Positions 54,600 to 64,000 of a stretch of DNA of 64,000 bases are shown here, piece by piece. The first letter of the stretch is position 1. Each line of letters begins with the position of its first letter. The notes under the pieces were generated by a model. It ran no database searches. It was not told where the DNA came from and saw nothing but the letters and a program-made list of their open reading frames with translations. Source of the stretch: Phormidium tenue FACHB-1052 (lineage in GTDB: Bacteria > Cyanobacteriota > Cyanobacteriia > Phormidesmidales > Phormidesmidaceae); contig NZ_JACJQN010000006.1 of the NCBI RefSeq assembly GCF_014696675.1, forward strand, positions 186,001 through 250,000, given 5' to 3'. A program made the translations under genes and the position numbers.

Positions 54600-56810
54600 A
54601 TGCCGTCCCAGCCTCCTGTTCGTCGCATCCTTATTCTTGCGGCTAATCCAACTGATACAAGTCGTTTGCGTTTAGATGCTGAAGTGCGCGAAATTCAGGA
54701 AGGCCTGAAGCGCTCGGATGGCCGCAAGCAATTTGAAGTCACATCTCGCTGGGCGGTGCGCACCGACGATTTGCGGAGGGCGCTGTTAGAGCATGAACCC
54801 CATATCGTACATTTTTCGGGCCACGGCGATGGGGAGGATGGCCTCACCCTGGAAGATGGCCAAGGCAAGGCCAAGCTAGTGAACACGGCGGCGCTGACCC
54901 GGTTGTTTAAGCAGTTCCCCAGTATTGAATGTGTGCTGCTCAATGCCTGCTATTCGGAAGTGCAGGCCACGGCTCTGGCAACATTAGGGCCGTACGTAAT
55001 CGGTATGAATCGGGCAATTGGAGATCGGGCTGCAATCGAGTTTGCCAAAGGCTTTTACGACGGCCTTGGGTATAACCGTACCTATCCTGACGCCTTTGAG
55101 TTTGGCCTCACCGCCATTGATCTGGAGGGTATCCCCGAAACCGCTACCCCAGTCTTGAAGCAGGGAAAGCCCCAATTGATAAAACCTGATCTTGCGCCCG
55201 AGTCAACAAAGTCTCGTAATTTTAGCCCCGTGTTCACGCCCCAGCCGCAGGCAGAAACCCAAGTCCGCATTTTTCTCAGCTATAAGCGGGGGGTGGAACC
55301 CGATGAACCTGTAGCGCTAGATATTTACGCGGCGTTGAGCAGCCAACACCAAGTCTTTATCGATCAAGCAATGGTGGTAGGCACGCCTTGGGTGGAAGCA
55401 ATTAAGCGCGAGATTGCTCAAGCCGATGTGCTAATTGTGCTTCTGTCAGCCACCTCACTACAGAGTGAAATGGTGCAGCAAGAGATTGAGCTGGCTTATG
55501 AGGCAGCGAATGATCGGCATGGCCTTCCGAAGATTTTTCCAGTGCGGCTGGCCCATACAGCTCCCTTTCCCTATCCACTCAACCAGTATCTTGATCCACT
55601 TCAGTGGGCATTTTTGGAAACCCCCACTGATACCCCTCAGCTCATCACCCAGCTGCAGAGCGCCTTGGCCGGGAATTCTCTGCCCATCGATACTGAGATT
55701 GCCAAACAAAAGTTATTGCAGCGAACGGTTCCCATTTCCCTGGCTCCACCTACGCCCTTGGCCCAGCCGCCGGCCTATCACACGCCCCTGGCGATACCGC
55801 TGGAGCCGCCCGAGGGGTCGATGGATACTGAGTCGGAATTCTACATTGAGCGGGCAGAAGACACAAAAGCCCTGTCGGCCCTGCAGCGTAAGGGTGGCAC
55901 GGTGACGATTTTAGGGCCACGCCAGATGGGCAAAAGCTCTCTGCTGATTCGCACCATTACCCAGGCGCGGCAGCAGCAAAAGCGGGTGGTCTTTCTTGAC
56001 TTTCAGCGGTTAGAGATCGCAGCCCTAACCGAAGACGACCTATTTTATCGTCGCTTTTGTGAATGGATGACGGTGAGCCTGCGGCTGCCTAGCCAGGTGG
56101 ATACCTACTGGGATAAGTACAAGTCGCTGGGTAACCCGCTGCGCTGCACCTACTATGTGCAAGACTACCTGCTAGCGGAGGTAAACCAGTCGATCTTTTT
56201 GGCTATGGATGAGGTGGATAAGCTGATTGCTGCCCCCTTTCGAGATGAGTTTTTCTCTATGCTGCGCAGCTGGCACAATGAGCGCGCCTTCGAGCCGGTG
56301 TGGAAGCTTCTCGACCTGGCCATGGTCACTTGCACCGAGCCCTACCAGCTCATTCAAGACTTGAACCAGTCACCTTTTAACGTGGGCACCTCGCTGACGC
56401 TGAAGGATTTTAACGAGACCGAGGTGGCCGAGCTAAACCGTCGCCACAACGGAGTGTTGAGCCTGGCTGACCAGCAGACCCTGATGGCTTGGGTAGGCGG
56501 TCACCCCTACCTGACCCGCAAGGCGCTGTACGAGGCGGCTAGCGGCAATATGACCGCTGCCGATGTGTTTGATGCCGCCACTGTAGACCAGGGGCCGTTT
56601 GGTGGGCACCTGCGCTATCACTTGTTTCGGATGGATGATAAGCCCCACTTGGTGCAAGGGATGCTACAGGTAATTCGCAGCCAGACCTGTAGCGATGAAC
56701 AGGTGCTGCGCCGTTTAGAGCGGGCGGGACTGGTGCGGCGGGTGGGTCGCCAGGTGCAGCCCCGCTGCCGTCTCTATGCCGAGTACTTTAGGGAGCACCT
56801 GCGTGAATAA
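54600..56810 (+). CDS. CHAT protease-like / TIR / AAA-like multidomain protein
   Basis: A 736-residue conflict-type protein. Residues 10-170 are a CHAT caspase-like domain with His in IVHFSGHGDGEDG (about 71) and Cys in VLLNACYSEV (about 113). Residues 220-330 are a TIR domain (VRIFLSYKRGVEPDEPVALD, DVLIVLLSATSLQSEMVQQE). Residues 410-736 are an AAA-like (AAA_35) NTPase with GPRQMGKSSLLIRT (about 438) and FLAMDEVDKL, ending in a winged helix. ATG 54600 is chosen over TTG 54594. Its AAA part is paralogous to that of the next gene, which overlaps its stop. Confidence 0.9.
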   Translation: MPSQPPVRRILILAANPTDTSRLRLDAEVREIQEGLKRSDGRKQFEVTSRWAVRTDDLRRALLEHEPHIVHFSGHGDGEDGLTLEDGQGKAKLVNTAALTRLFKQFPSIECVLLNACYSEVQATALATLGPYVIGMNRAIGDRAAIEFAKGFYDGLGYNRTYPDAFEFGLTAIDLEGIPETATPVLKQGKPQLIKPDLAPESTKSRNFSPVFTPQPQAETQVRIFLSYKRGVEPDEPVALDIYAALSSQHQVFIDQAMVVGTPWVEAIKREIAQADVLIVLLSATSLQSEMVQQEIELAYEAANDRHGLPKIFPVRLAHTAPFPYPLNQYLDPLQWAFLETPTDTPQLITQLQSALAGNSLPIDTEIAKQKLLQRTVPISLAPPTPLAQPPAYHTPLAIPLEPPEGSMDTESEFYIERAEDTKALSALQRKGGTVTILGPRQMGKSSLLIRTITQARQQQKRVVFLDFQRLEIAALTEDDLFYRRFCEWMTVSLRLPSQVDTYWDKYKSLGNPLRCTYYVQDYLLAEVNQSIFLAMDEVDKLIAAPFRDEFFSMLRSWHNERAFEPVWKLLDLAMVTCTEPYQLIQDLNQSPFNVGTSLTLKDFNETEVAELNRRHNGVLSLADQQTLMAWVGGHPYLTRKALYEAASGNMTAADVFDAATVDQGPFGGHLRYHLFRMDDKPHLVQGMLQVIRSQTCSDEQVLRRLERAGLVRRVGRQVQPRCRLYAEYFREHLRE

Positions 56811-59800
56811 GCCAGTCGTCTTTACTACCAGTGGCACCGTTCAGGCTCAGGATGGTCTTTACCTGACTCGCCAGGCCGATGAGGAGCTGTTTCAGCTCTG
56901 TCGGCGAGGCGAATATGCCTACATTCTGACCTCGCGGCAGATGGGCAAGTCGAGCCTAATGGTAGCGACGGCGGAGCGGCTGCAAGGGGAAGGAGTGCAG
57001 GCGGCAATTGTGGATTTACAGCGGCTGGGGGCGCAGACCACCACGGCAGACAAATGGTACTTTGGCTTGCTGACGGAGTTGGCCCGCAAGCTGCGCCTGC
57101 TGCCAGAACTAATGACTTGGTGGGAGGCCCACAACAACCTGGGAGAGGCCCAGCGGCTAGTGCAGTTTTTAGAAGATGTGGTGTTGCCACAGATACCTGA
57201 GCAGCTAGTGGTGTTTATCGACGAAATCGACAGCACCTTGAGTCTGGGCTTTACCGATGACTTCTTCATTGCCCTGCGCTACTGCTTTACGGCGCGGGCC
57301 GAGAATCCGGCCTTTGAGAAGTTGTCGTTTGTGCTGATTGGAGTAGCGACCCCCAGTGAGCTAATCACTGACCAAAAGCGGACGCCATTCAATATTGGCA
57401 AGCTAGTTGAGTTGCAAGACTTTACTGAGGCTGAGACGCTACCCCTAGCAGCTGGGCTGGGACTATCTGCGGCGGCAGCACCACAAGTTCTGCGATGGAT
57501 CTTGCAGTGGACTGGGGGGCACCCCTACTTAACCCAACGGGTATGTGAAGCGGTAGTGCAGCAGCCCCGGCCCACCTGGTCGGCAGCGGCGGTGGAGGAT
57601 CTAATTGGCGAGCTGTTTTTCGGAGAGCGCCGGGAGCAAGACAATAATCTACAGTTTGTGCAGAGCATGTTGATGGGGCGCGCCCCTGCAGAAGATGTGC
57701 TAGGGGTGTTGGTTACCTATAGAGCGGTGCGGCAGGGGCGACAGCCGGTATATGACGAAGACCAGTCGGTAGTGAAAGCGCACCTGAAACTGTCGGGTAT
57801 TGTTAAGCGAGTGGGGGCAGCGCTACAGGTACGGAACCCAATCTATGCCCGAGTGTTTGACCAGCAGTGGATACGGAAGCAGTGGCCGGAGAGCTTGTGG
57901 GAGCGATTGAAACCGGCGATACCGCTGATTGCTGGGTTGACAGCGGGGATTCTTGCCCTTGGGGTATTGTCTATTTATGCACTGAATCAGAGAAACTATG
58001 CGCTGAAGCAGGAAGGTTTGGCCTCGGCTGAAGCTTCACGAGCTGATGAATCCGCTCGTCAGGCCCTAAAAGCCCGAGACGATGCACAAGAAGCTTTAGA
58101 GCAAGTAGAAAAAGAGGGGCGAAAGGCCTTGGCGGCCGAGGCCAATGCGAAAGCAGCAAAAGACAATGCCTTGGAACAGAGGGATCTTGCCCTGAAAGCT
58201 AGAGAAGAGGCGGACTACCAACGACTTACCGCAGAAGGGGCTCGGCAGGCAGAGGTAGCGCAGCGACAGCTGGCTCAAGCAGCTCAAAAGCGTGCACAGG
58301 CTGGAGAAGCAGCAGCAATAACCCAGACAGCTGAGGCTCAGGAGCAGACACAGCTAGCCAACGAAGCTAGCCAGAGGGCTGAGGTAGAGTCGTTCAACTC
58401 TGAAATTCGAGCAAAGATTTTCAGGGTCGAGAAGCTGATGGACTCTGATTTGAATTTTAAGGCATGGCTAGCAGCCCTAGAACTCGGGAATCGAATTCGA
58501 CAGGAGGAGGCTAACCTCCAGACAGGTAACACTGTTACGACAATCAGCAGAGTCAAGCAGATTGCCAAGGCTGAACAAATGGTAGCGTTGCCTCAGACTC
58601 TGCTGCGTCCAGCAGTGCGGCTACAAGCTGTGGCGGCCTTACGGGAAATTTATAACTACGATGGTTACTTATACCGTAAAACTCTGGCGACCCATTCCTT
58701 TTCCGATAAGAGTGTTGTGGCCTTTGCCCCAGATGGCCAAATCCTCGCCTTTGCTAGTAGTGATGGTGTCAAGCTATGGGATAAAAGCGGGCACGAACTG
58801 CAAACCCTTAAAGGCCATTTATCCATTAATTGGGTGAGTTTTTCTCCGGATAGCCAGACAATAGCTAGCGCTAGCACTGATGGCACGGTGAAGCTGTGGG
58901 ACAGAAATGGTCGAGAGTTACAGACCTTAGGAGATGGTGATAGTTTGCCTAGTGTCTCTGGCGTGAGTTTTGCCCCCGACGGTAAGACGATTGCCAGCGC
59001 CAGCGCTGATGGCACAGTGAAGTTGTGGGATATAAGCGGTCAGGAGTTACAGACCCTACGCGGTCATTCGGCTAGTGTCTCTAGTGTGAGTTTTGCCCCC
59101 AACGGCAAGGCGATTGCTAGCGCCAGCGCTGACGGCACAGTGAAGTTGTGGGACAGACAGGGGCAAGAGTTACAGACCTTACGCGGTCATTCGTTTGGCG
59201 TCACTAGCGTGAGTTTTTCTCCAGATAGTCAGACAATAGCCAGCGCCAGCGCTGATGGCACGGTGAAGTTGTGGAGCAGACAGGAGCAAGAGCCAAAGAC
59301 CTTGGGAGGTGGTGATGGTCTGCCTATTGTCTCTAGTGTGAGTTTTGCCCCCGACGGTAAGACGATTGCCAACGCCAGCGCTGATGGCACAGTGAAGTTG
59401 TGGGATATAAGCGGTCAGGAGTTACAGACCCTACGCGGTCATTCGGCTAGCGTCTCTAGTGTGAGTTTTGCTCCCAACGGCAAGGCGATTGCCAGTGCCA
59501 GCGCTGATGGTACGGTGATGCTATGGGACAGAAGCGGTCGGGAGCTGCAGGCATTAAAGGGTCATTCGTCCAGCATTAATTGGGTGAGTTTTTCACCGGA
59601 TAGCCAGATAATTGCAAGTGCCAGTTACGACGGCACAGTGAAGCTTTGGAACACAAGCGGTCGGGAGTTGCAGACTCTAAGGGACTATTCGTCTGGAATT
59701 AGGAATGTGAGTTTTTCACCGGATAGCCGGATGATCGCAAGCGCCAATGATGATGGTACGGTGAGGATTTGGAGTACAAGCGGTCGGGAGTTGCAATCCC

Positions 59801-60609
59801 TAGAGGAAATAGCTAGGAATCCGTCTATTGAAATAAGTTCTATTGTGAGTTTTGCGCCAAATAGCCAGATGATAGCCAGTGCAAGTGCTTACGGCGGCAT
59901 AATGGAGCTGTGGAACTGGAGGGGACACAAACTGCAGACGTTGCAAGGTCACTCTTGTAGTGTTACGGATATGAGTTTTGCGCCAGACAGCCAGACAATA
60001 GTTAGTGGCTGCGACGATGGTACGGTGCAGTTGTGGGATGTGAGTGGTCGGGAGCCACAAATACTAGAAGACCATTCATCCAGGGTCAATGGTGTAAGTT
60101 TTGCGCCGGATGGCCAGACGGTTGCAAGCTCCCACAATGACGGCACGGTAAAGCTTTGGGGTGTGAACGGGAAGAAGTTGCCCACCCTGGAAGGCCATTC
60201 AGCTAGCGTAAATAGTGCAAGTTTTGCGCCGGATAGTAAGACGATAGCCAGCGCCAGCAGCGACCGCACAGTGAAGTTATGGGATGTGAAAGGGTGGGAG
60301 TTGGAGATACTAGAAGGCCATTCATCTAGCGTTAATAGTGTGAGTTTTGCGCCAGATGGCCAGACAATCGCTAGCGCTGACTATGATGGTACGGTCATTA
60401 TCTGGAACCTTGACCTCAATGACCTGATGGCCAAGAGCTGCTCCTGGCTGCGTGACTATATGATGGACCCCGCTACCCCCACCGAACACAAAGAACTTTG
60501 CAAAGATGATCTCCCTGAGTTGGCTGATGCCTCACAGCCTGCATCCGTGAGCTGGCTAAACCCTATATCCTCGGCGTTCACAACCATCACAGAGGCTTTG
60601 CCATGGTGA
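56803..60609 (+). CDS. AAA-like NTPase with coiled coil and WD40 repeats
   Basis: A 1268-residue protein. It starts GTG 56803, overlapping the preceding stop. Residues 15-370 are an AAA_35 domain (TSRQMGKSSLMVATAERL, VVFIDEIDS) ending in a winged helix; 374-393 is one transmembrane helix (LIAGLTAGILALGVLSIYAL); 395-545 a long coiled coil; 629-1202 about 13 WD40 repeats (IASASADGTVKLWD, LQTLRGHS). The propellers would face the opposite membrane side from the ATPase. Two adjacent blocks of repeats are almost identical in DNA, pointing to recent internal duplication. Confidence 0.92.
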   Translation: MNKPVVFTTSGTVQAQDGLYLTRQADEELFQLCRRGEYAYILTSRQMGKSSLMVATAERLQGEGVQAAIVDLQRLGAQTTTADKWYFGLLTELARKLRLLPELMTWWEAHNNLGEAQRLVQFLEDVVLPQIPEQLVVFIDEIDSTLSLGFTDDFFIALRYCFTARAENPAFEKLSFVLIGVATPSELITDQKRTPFNIGKLVELQDFTEAETLPLAAGLGLSAAAAPQVLRWILQWTGGHPYLTQRVCEAVVQQPRPTWSAAAVEDLIGELFFGERREQDNNLQFVQSMLMGRAPAEDVLGVLVTYRAVRQGRQPVYDEDQSVVKAHLKLSGIVKRVGAALQVRNPIYARVFDQQWIRKQWPESLWERLKPAIPLIAGLTAGILALGVLSIYALNQRNYALKQEGLASAEASRADESARQALKARDDAQEALEQVEKEGRKALAAEANAKAAKDNALEQRDLALKAREEADYQRLTAEGARQAEVAQRQLAQAAQKRAQAGEAAAITQTAEAQEQTQLANEASQRAEVESFNSEIRAKIFRVEKLMDSDLNFKAWLAALELGNRIRQEEANLQTGNTVTTISRVKQIAKAEQMVALPQTLLRPAVRLQAVAALREIYNYDGYLYRKTLATHSFSDKSVVAFAPDGQILAFASSDGVKLWDKSGHELQTLKGHLSINWVSFSPDSQTIASASTDGTVKLWDRNGRELQTLGDGDSLPSVSGVSFAPDGKTIASASADGTVKLWDISGQELQTLRGHSASVSSVSFAPNGKAIASASADGTVKLWDRQGQELQTLRGHSFGVTSVSFSPDSQTIASASADGTVKLWSRQEQEPKTLGGGDGLPIVSSVSFAPDGKTIANASADGTVKLWDISGQELQTLRGHSASVSSVSFAPNGKAIASASADGTVMLWDRSGRELQALKGHSSSINWVSFSPDSQIIASASYDGTVKLWNTSGRELQTLRDYSSGIRNVSFSPDSRMIASANDDGTVRIWSTSGRELQSLEEIARNPSIEISSIVSFAPNSQMIASASAYGGIMELWNWRGHKLQTLQGHSCSVTDMSFAPDSQTIVSGCDDGTVQLWDVSGREPQILEDHSSRVNGVSFAPDGQTVASSHNDGTVKLWGVNGKKLPTLEGHSASVNSASFAPDSKTIASASSDRTVKLWDVKGWELEILEGHSSSVNSVSFAPDGQTIASADYDGTVIIWNLDLNDLMAKSCSWLRDYMMDPATPTEHKELCKDDLPELADASQPASVSWLNPISSAFTTITEALPW

Positions 60610-60877
60610 CTACGATGTCAGCTGAGTAACTCAGGTAGAACGCTATGAGGGATACTTGTCCGTGCTATCAGTAGAGCTATAAGGATCCTATTTCCGTTAA
60701 TTTAGAACTCAGTTTGCCGTTTGGTCGAAGGATTGCCAGCTTGGTAATGACATGGGTTAACAGCACTTTGGCCAAAGTGTTCAGCTCAGTTACTCAGCTT
60801 AGGGTGGGCGCCTTACAGGGAAACTAGACCGAGTAACTTCGCTGTCTGATAAAAGCCTAATCTCCGATGATGTAGTC

Positions 60878-61237
60878 TCAACTTTCCTTGGGGAACGAAC
60901 ACTCCACTGTAATCTTGAGATTCGCATCAGCCGTGCCCTTAGTGACGTATGGCACCCCGGCTTCCCCAGCTACTTTCACCCCAAATTCGAGCGTTACCTT
61001 GTCGACGTTAGCCCCAGCCATCTGCCTGAACGCATTGAGGGTGTAGCTGGTGTAGGCGCGAATGGTGCCCTGCATCGCCTGAAAACTCCGCACAACTTGC
61101 TCACTCGCCCCTTTGGCCGTGCGGGTGGTTCCTTCAGGGAGGCTAGAGGTGTCTGCGGGAACCTCGTCTAAAGTGCCGGTTGTCTCGATGTAAATGACAG
61201 TGCCATCGTCGAGGGTTAGCGGAGCTAGTTGAGTCAT
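60878..61237 (-). CDS. Trypsin-co-occurring-domain protein (CU044_2847 family)
   Basis: 119 residues, starting MTQLAPLTLDDGTVIYIETT, with LPEGTTRTAKGASEQVVRSF, VDKVTLEFGVKVAGEAGVPY and ITVECSF. This is the small domain found next to trypsin-like, caspase-like and NTPase genes in predicted conflict systems; it often serves as an adaptor or substrate. It diverges from the caspase-like gene, with 82 bases between the starts. Confidence 0.8.
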   Translation of the reverse strand: MTQLAPLTLDDGTVIYIETTGTLDEVPADTSSLPEGTTRTAKGASEQVVRSFQAMQGTIRAYTSYTLNAFRQMAGANVDKVTLEFGVKVAGEAGVPYVTKGTADANLKITVECSFPKES

Positions 61238-61319
61238 GGGTGCCTTTAATAATTAGCTTATCAGCAGGGAGAAAGGCCATACTGGGGGCGAATCTGCTGT
61301 TTAGAATACTGGCTAACGC

Positions 61320-64000
61320 ATGAGTCGGGATGCTCTGATCATTGGAATCAATCAGTACCGACATGGCCAGTTAGGTAATCTAACCTCTCCTGCCGCTGAT
61401 GCAGAAGCCATTGCTCAGATTCTAGAGAAGCATGGCCATTTCACCACGGTGCGCCGCCTGCCTGAGGCGTTTAAAGATGACACTGCCCAAGTTGGCCTCA
61501 GTGGGCAGGTAACGCGAAAGCAGCTGCGAGAGGCAATCGCTCAGCTGTTTAACCCTAAAACCAGAACTCAATCGCCCGATACGGCGCTGCTGTACTTTTC
61601 GGGGCACGGCTGGCAAAGCAGCTTGAGCGCTACCGATGGCTATCTTGCTTCGAGCGATGCCAACCCAGACGAAGACCTGGGCGTCGAGTTGCAATGGCTC
61701 AGATCTCAGCTAGAGCAAAGCGAGGTTAAGCAGCAAATCATCTGGCTCGATTGCTGCAATAGCGGCAATTTGCTCAACTTTGACTCAGTGATTTCGGCCC
61801 AAACGGGCAAAGTGAGAGATCGCTACTTCATTACCTCATCCCGCGATTTTGAAGCCTCGTATCAAAATCCAGGGTCTGCCTACAGCGTGCTGACAAAGGC
61901 GCTGCTGTCTGGGCTCGATCCCAACAACGCTGATACTGGCGAGGTCACCAACCATTCGTTAACCGCCCACCTACAGGCGGCTCTAGGAGGGCAAATCCAA
62001 GCCTTTCGCTGCGAGAGCAAGGGAACGATTCTACTTACGAGCGGCGGTGCTGGGCGCAATATCTCCCCGCCCCGGAAGCGGTACGACATTCCGTTACAGA
62101 TGCCGCCGTTGCCGGAGCACTTTGTGGAGCGGCCCGAGTATCAGCAGACGGTAAGAGACTGCCTACTCTCCACCAATCCGAAAGTGTTTGGCACCCTGGT
62201 GGTGAGCGCTATCTATGGGCTGGGAGGCATTGGCAAATCGGTGCTGGCCGCCAAGCTAGCCCATGAGGAAGCCATTCAAGCTCGGTTCTCCGACGGTATT
62301 CTCTGGGCCACCCTGGGTCAAAGTCCTGATATCCTGCCCCTGCTCAGCGGCTGGATTCAAGCCCTAGGCGACACCGACTACAAGCCCACCGCCATCGAAC
62401 CGGCGTCTGTGCACCTACGCACGCTGCTCTACGACAAAAAAGCCCTGCTTGTGGTGGACGACGTGTGGCATCCAGAACACCTGGAGCCCTTTCGGGTTGG
62501 CGGCAATGCCTGCTGTGTGCTGGTCACCACCCGCGAAGCCCGCATCCCCGAAGCTCATCGCTACGACCTGGATGTGATGAGCCCAGAGCAGGCAATGGCC
62601 TTGATGACCCAAAAGCTATCCGAGCCTCCACGAGAAGATGAAACCCAACAAGCCCTAGCCTTTGCTCACCGCGTGGGCTATCTGCCCTTGGCCCTAGAGT
62701 TGGCTGCCACCCAAATTGAAGAAGGTGTGAGCTGGGCTGAACTCTTCGAAGACTTTCAGGCTGAGGTGGCTCGCCTGGAAACCTTAGATGTTTATAGCCA
62801 AGACGACATTCCCGACGACGCTAAGCGGCGTAAGTACAGCCTGCTAGCCTGCTTCAACCTCAGCCTGAAGCAACTATCCACTGAGCAGCTTCGCCAGTTT
62901 GCCTGGCTAGGCATCGTGCCGGAAGACGTCAACTTGACCCAAGAGATGGCCACGACCTTGTGGCAGGTCACCCCTCGCCAAGCTGGGGTGATTCTGCGGC
63001 TCTTTAGCGCTAAAGCGTTGATGCTGTCAGGGGCGAAACAAGCCGGTAACCAACGTGCCTACCGGCTGCACGACCTGATGCATGACCTGGCGCAACGGCT
63101 ATTAACCAGCCCACCCGACCCCGCTCAAGCGGGAGACTTACCTGGGTTAGGGCTCACCAAAGCCGAAGCCCACGACCAGCTGCTGGAGCGCTACCGGTCT
63201 AAGACTCAAAACGGCCAGTGGCATACCCTAACCGATGATGGCTATATCTATGCCTTCCTTACCTGGCATATGGAGCAGGCTAAACGCCCTGAAGCAGTTC
63301 ACCAACTGCTGCAAGAGACCAGTACGGCGGGCCGCAATGGCTGGTATGACGCCTGCGATGCCATCGGCAAACCGGCTGGCTTTGTAAATGACTTGGCTCG
63401 GGCTTGGAGGGTTGCCGAAATACGCTATGAGGCTGAGCCAGAGACAACCCTAGCTCTACTCTTTCGCTACGCCCTCATTCGCACCTCTCTCAACAGTCTG
63501 GCCAGTAATGTGCCCGCAGAACTGTTGGATGCTCTCGTTTGTCACAAAATCTGGCAACCTGCCCAAGGGTTAGCCTATGCGCAGCAGACCCAGGATCCTT
63601 GGCGACGGGCCGAGTGTATTTCTGTGTTAATGCCTTATCTGCCAGAGTCTTTGCTGCCCGAAATGCTGAGGATCATTTATCAAATTCATGACGCGGGCTA
63701 CCGGTCATTTGTGCTGAGTAAGCTGGCCACCCGGTTCCCAGCTCATTGGCCAAATGTGCTGTCAGCTATTCGCCAGATTCAGGATCGTTATGGTAGCGCT
63801 AGGCGTCGTCGTGAAGGCTTCTTGTACCGCGCCAAGGCTCTAAGCGAACTGGCAAATCAGCTGCCGCCGGAGCTGCTGCCGGAGGCATTGGAGGTAACTC
63901 GTCAGATTACCGATGAATCTGACTGCGCCATGGCTCTGCGTGAACTAGCGAAACAACTGCCAGAGCTGCTGCCGGAGGCATTGGAGGTGACCCGTCAGAT
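61320..64000 (+). CDS. Caspase-like / NB-ARC protein with helical repeats, 3' end outside window
   Basis: From ATG 61320 the frame is open to the window end (893 codons). Residues 1-240 are a caspase-like peptidase (ALIIGINQYRHGQLGNLTS, LLYFSGHGWQSSL with His about 93, IIWLDCCNSGNLLN with Cys about 142). NB-ARC follows: YGLGGIGKSVLAAKLAHEEA (about 300), KALLVVDDVWHPEHLEP (about 376), YLPLALELAA. Towards the end, repeats of about 30 residues appear (LPPELLPEALEVTRQI twice). The plan matches bacterial APAF1-like death effectors: sensor repeats, NTPase switch, protease. Confidence 0.9.
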   Translation, partial: MSRDALIIGINQYRHGQLGNLTSPAADAEAIAQILEKHGHFTTVRRLPEAFKDDTAQVGLSGQVTRKQLREAIAQLFNPKTRTQSPDTALLYFSGHGWQSSLSATDGYLASSDANPDEDLGVELQWLRSQLEQSEVKQQIIWLDCCNSGNLLNFDSVISAQTGKVRDRYFITSSRDFEASYQNPGSAYSVLTKALLSGLDPNNADTGEVTNHSLTAHLQAALGGQIQAFRCESKGTILLTSGGAGRNISPPRKRYDIPLQMPPLPEHFVERPEYQQTVRDCLLSTNPKVFGTLVVSAIYGLGGIGKSVLAAKLAHEEAIQARFSDGILWATLGQSPDILPLLSGWIQALGDTDYKPTAIEPASVHLRTLLYDKKALLVVDDVWHPEHLEPFRVGGNACCVLVTTREARIPEAHRYDLDVMSPEQAMALMTQKLSEPPREDETQQALAFAHRVGYLPLALELAATQIEEGVSWAELFEDFQAEVARLETLDVYSQDDIPDDAKRRKYSLLACFNLSLKQLSTEQLRQFAWLGIVPEDVNLTQEMATTLWQVTPRQAGVILRLFSAKALMLSGAKQAGNQRAYRLHDLMHDLAQRLLTSPPDPAQAGDLPGLGLTKAEAHDQLLERYRSKTQNGQWHTLTDDGYIYAFLTWHMEQAKRPEAVHQLLQETSTAGRNGWYDACDAIGKPAGFVNDLARAWRVAEIRYEAEPETTLALLFRYALIRTSLNSLASNVPAELLDALVCHKIWQPAQGLAYAQQTQDPWRRAECISVLMPYLPESLLPEMLRIIYQIHDAGYRSFVLSKLATRFPAHWPNVLSAIRQIQDRYGSARRRREGFLYRAKALSELANQLPPELLPEALEVTRQITDESDCAMALRELAKQLPELLPEALEVTRQ

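Noticed and set aside
30107-54600. Search for the second CAST end (inverted TnsB repeats ending CGTACA)
   Set aside because: Several GTACA words exist (for example near 35446, 38097 and 53903), but none is accompanied by the 18-bp repeats or by TACGC.

Overview
The window is chromosomal DNA of a cyanobacterium, probably a filamentous Leptolyngbya/Nodosilinea-like lineage. Evidence: very frequent HIP1 palindromes (GCGATCGC), a cyanobacterial nitrate assimilation cluster (narB, nirA, nirB-like HEAT protein, ntcB, cnaT), a Ycf46-type AAA protein, DUF1350, DUF2808 and DUF2949 proteins, and S-layer-homology proteins. No taxon can be fixed from the sequence alone.

Layout. (1) 1-27 kb is GC-rich core genome. 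It holds the end of a glycosyltransferase, a PsiE-like membrane protein, narB and nirA (minus strand), then nirB-ntcB-cnaT diverging from nirA, with a perfect NtcA box (GTA-N8-TAC) and a correctly spaced -10 box facing nirA. These are followed by exonuclease III and a SNF2 helicase. Next comes the rpmH-rnpA-PH-yidC-khpB-DUF177 cluster, an AAA ATPase, an SH3 protein, DUF1350, TraX, MarC and an Asp-rich SLH protein. The stretch ends at a tRNA-Ala(CGC) gene. (2) 27.06 kb onward is an AT-richer accessory island. It begins with one end of a type V-K CRISPR-associated transposon (CAST): terminal TGTACG, four TnsB-type repeats, a separate homing guide, a short CRISPR array, a long tracrRNA and Cas12k (nuclease motifs not evident). 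The homing guide matches the tRNA-Ala gene (17 of 18) next to a GTN PAM (GGTA), and the transposon end lies 66 bp past that PAM, so this guide very probably directed the insertion. tnsB, tnsC, tniQ and the other transposon end are not visible in the window. (3) 31-50 kb is cargo-like: small unknown genes bracketed by a repeated palindrome, a NACHT NTPase, two IS5-family insertion sequences with target duplications, a Ser/Thr kinase / PP2C / NERD-pseudokinase cluster, and a four-gene set (a QatB-position protein, a QueC-like enzyme, an XRE-ImmA-like regulator and a PIN protein) with an inverted-repeat operator. A 143-bp MITE lies just beyond. (4) 51-64 kb contains an S9 peptidase, DUF2949, a recA 3' remnant and a row of large signalling NTPases: CHAT-TIR-AAA, AAA-WD40, a trypsin-co-occurring-domain protein, and a caspase-like NB-ARC protein cut by the window end.

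How it fits together. The left part is housekeeping and nitrogen assimilation under NtcA/NtcB control. The right part looks like a defence/conflict island: a guide-directed transposon landed at a tRNA, and NACHT, caspase/CHAT, TIR, QueC-like and kinase/phosphatase modules follow. IS elements, a MITE and several gene fragments show repeated rearrangement. Whether everything to the window end belongs to the CAST is not settled, because its second end was not found.
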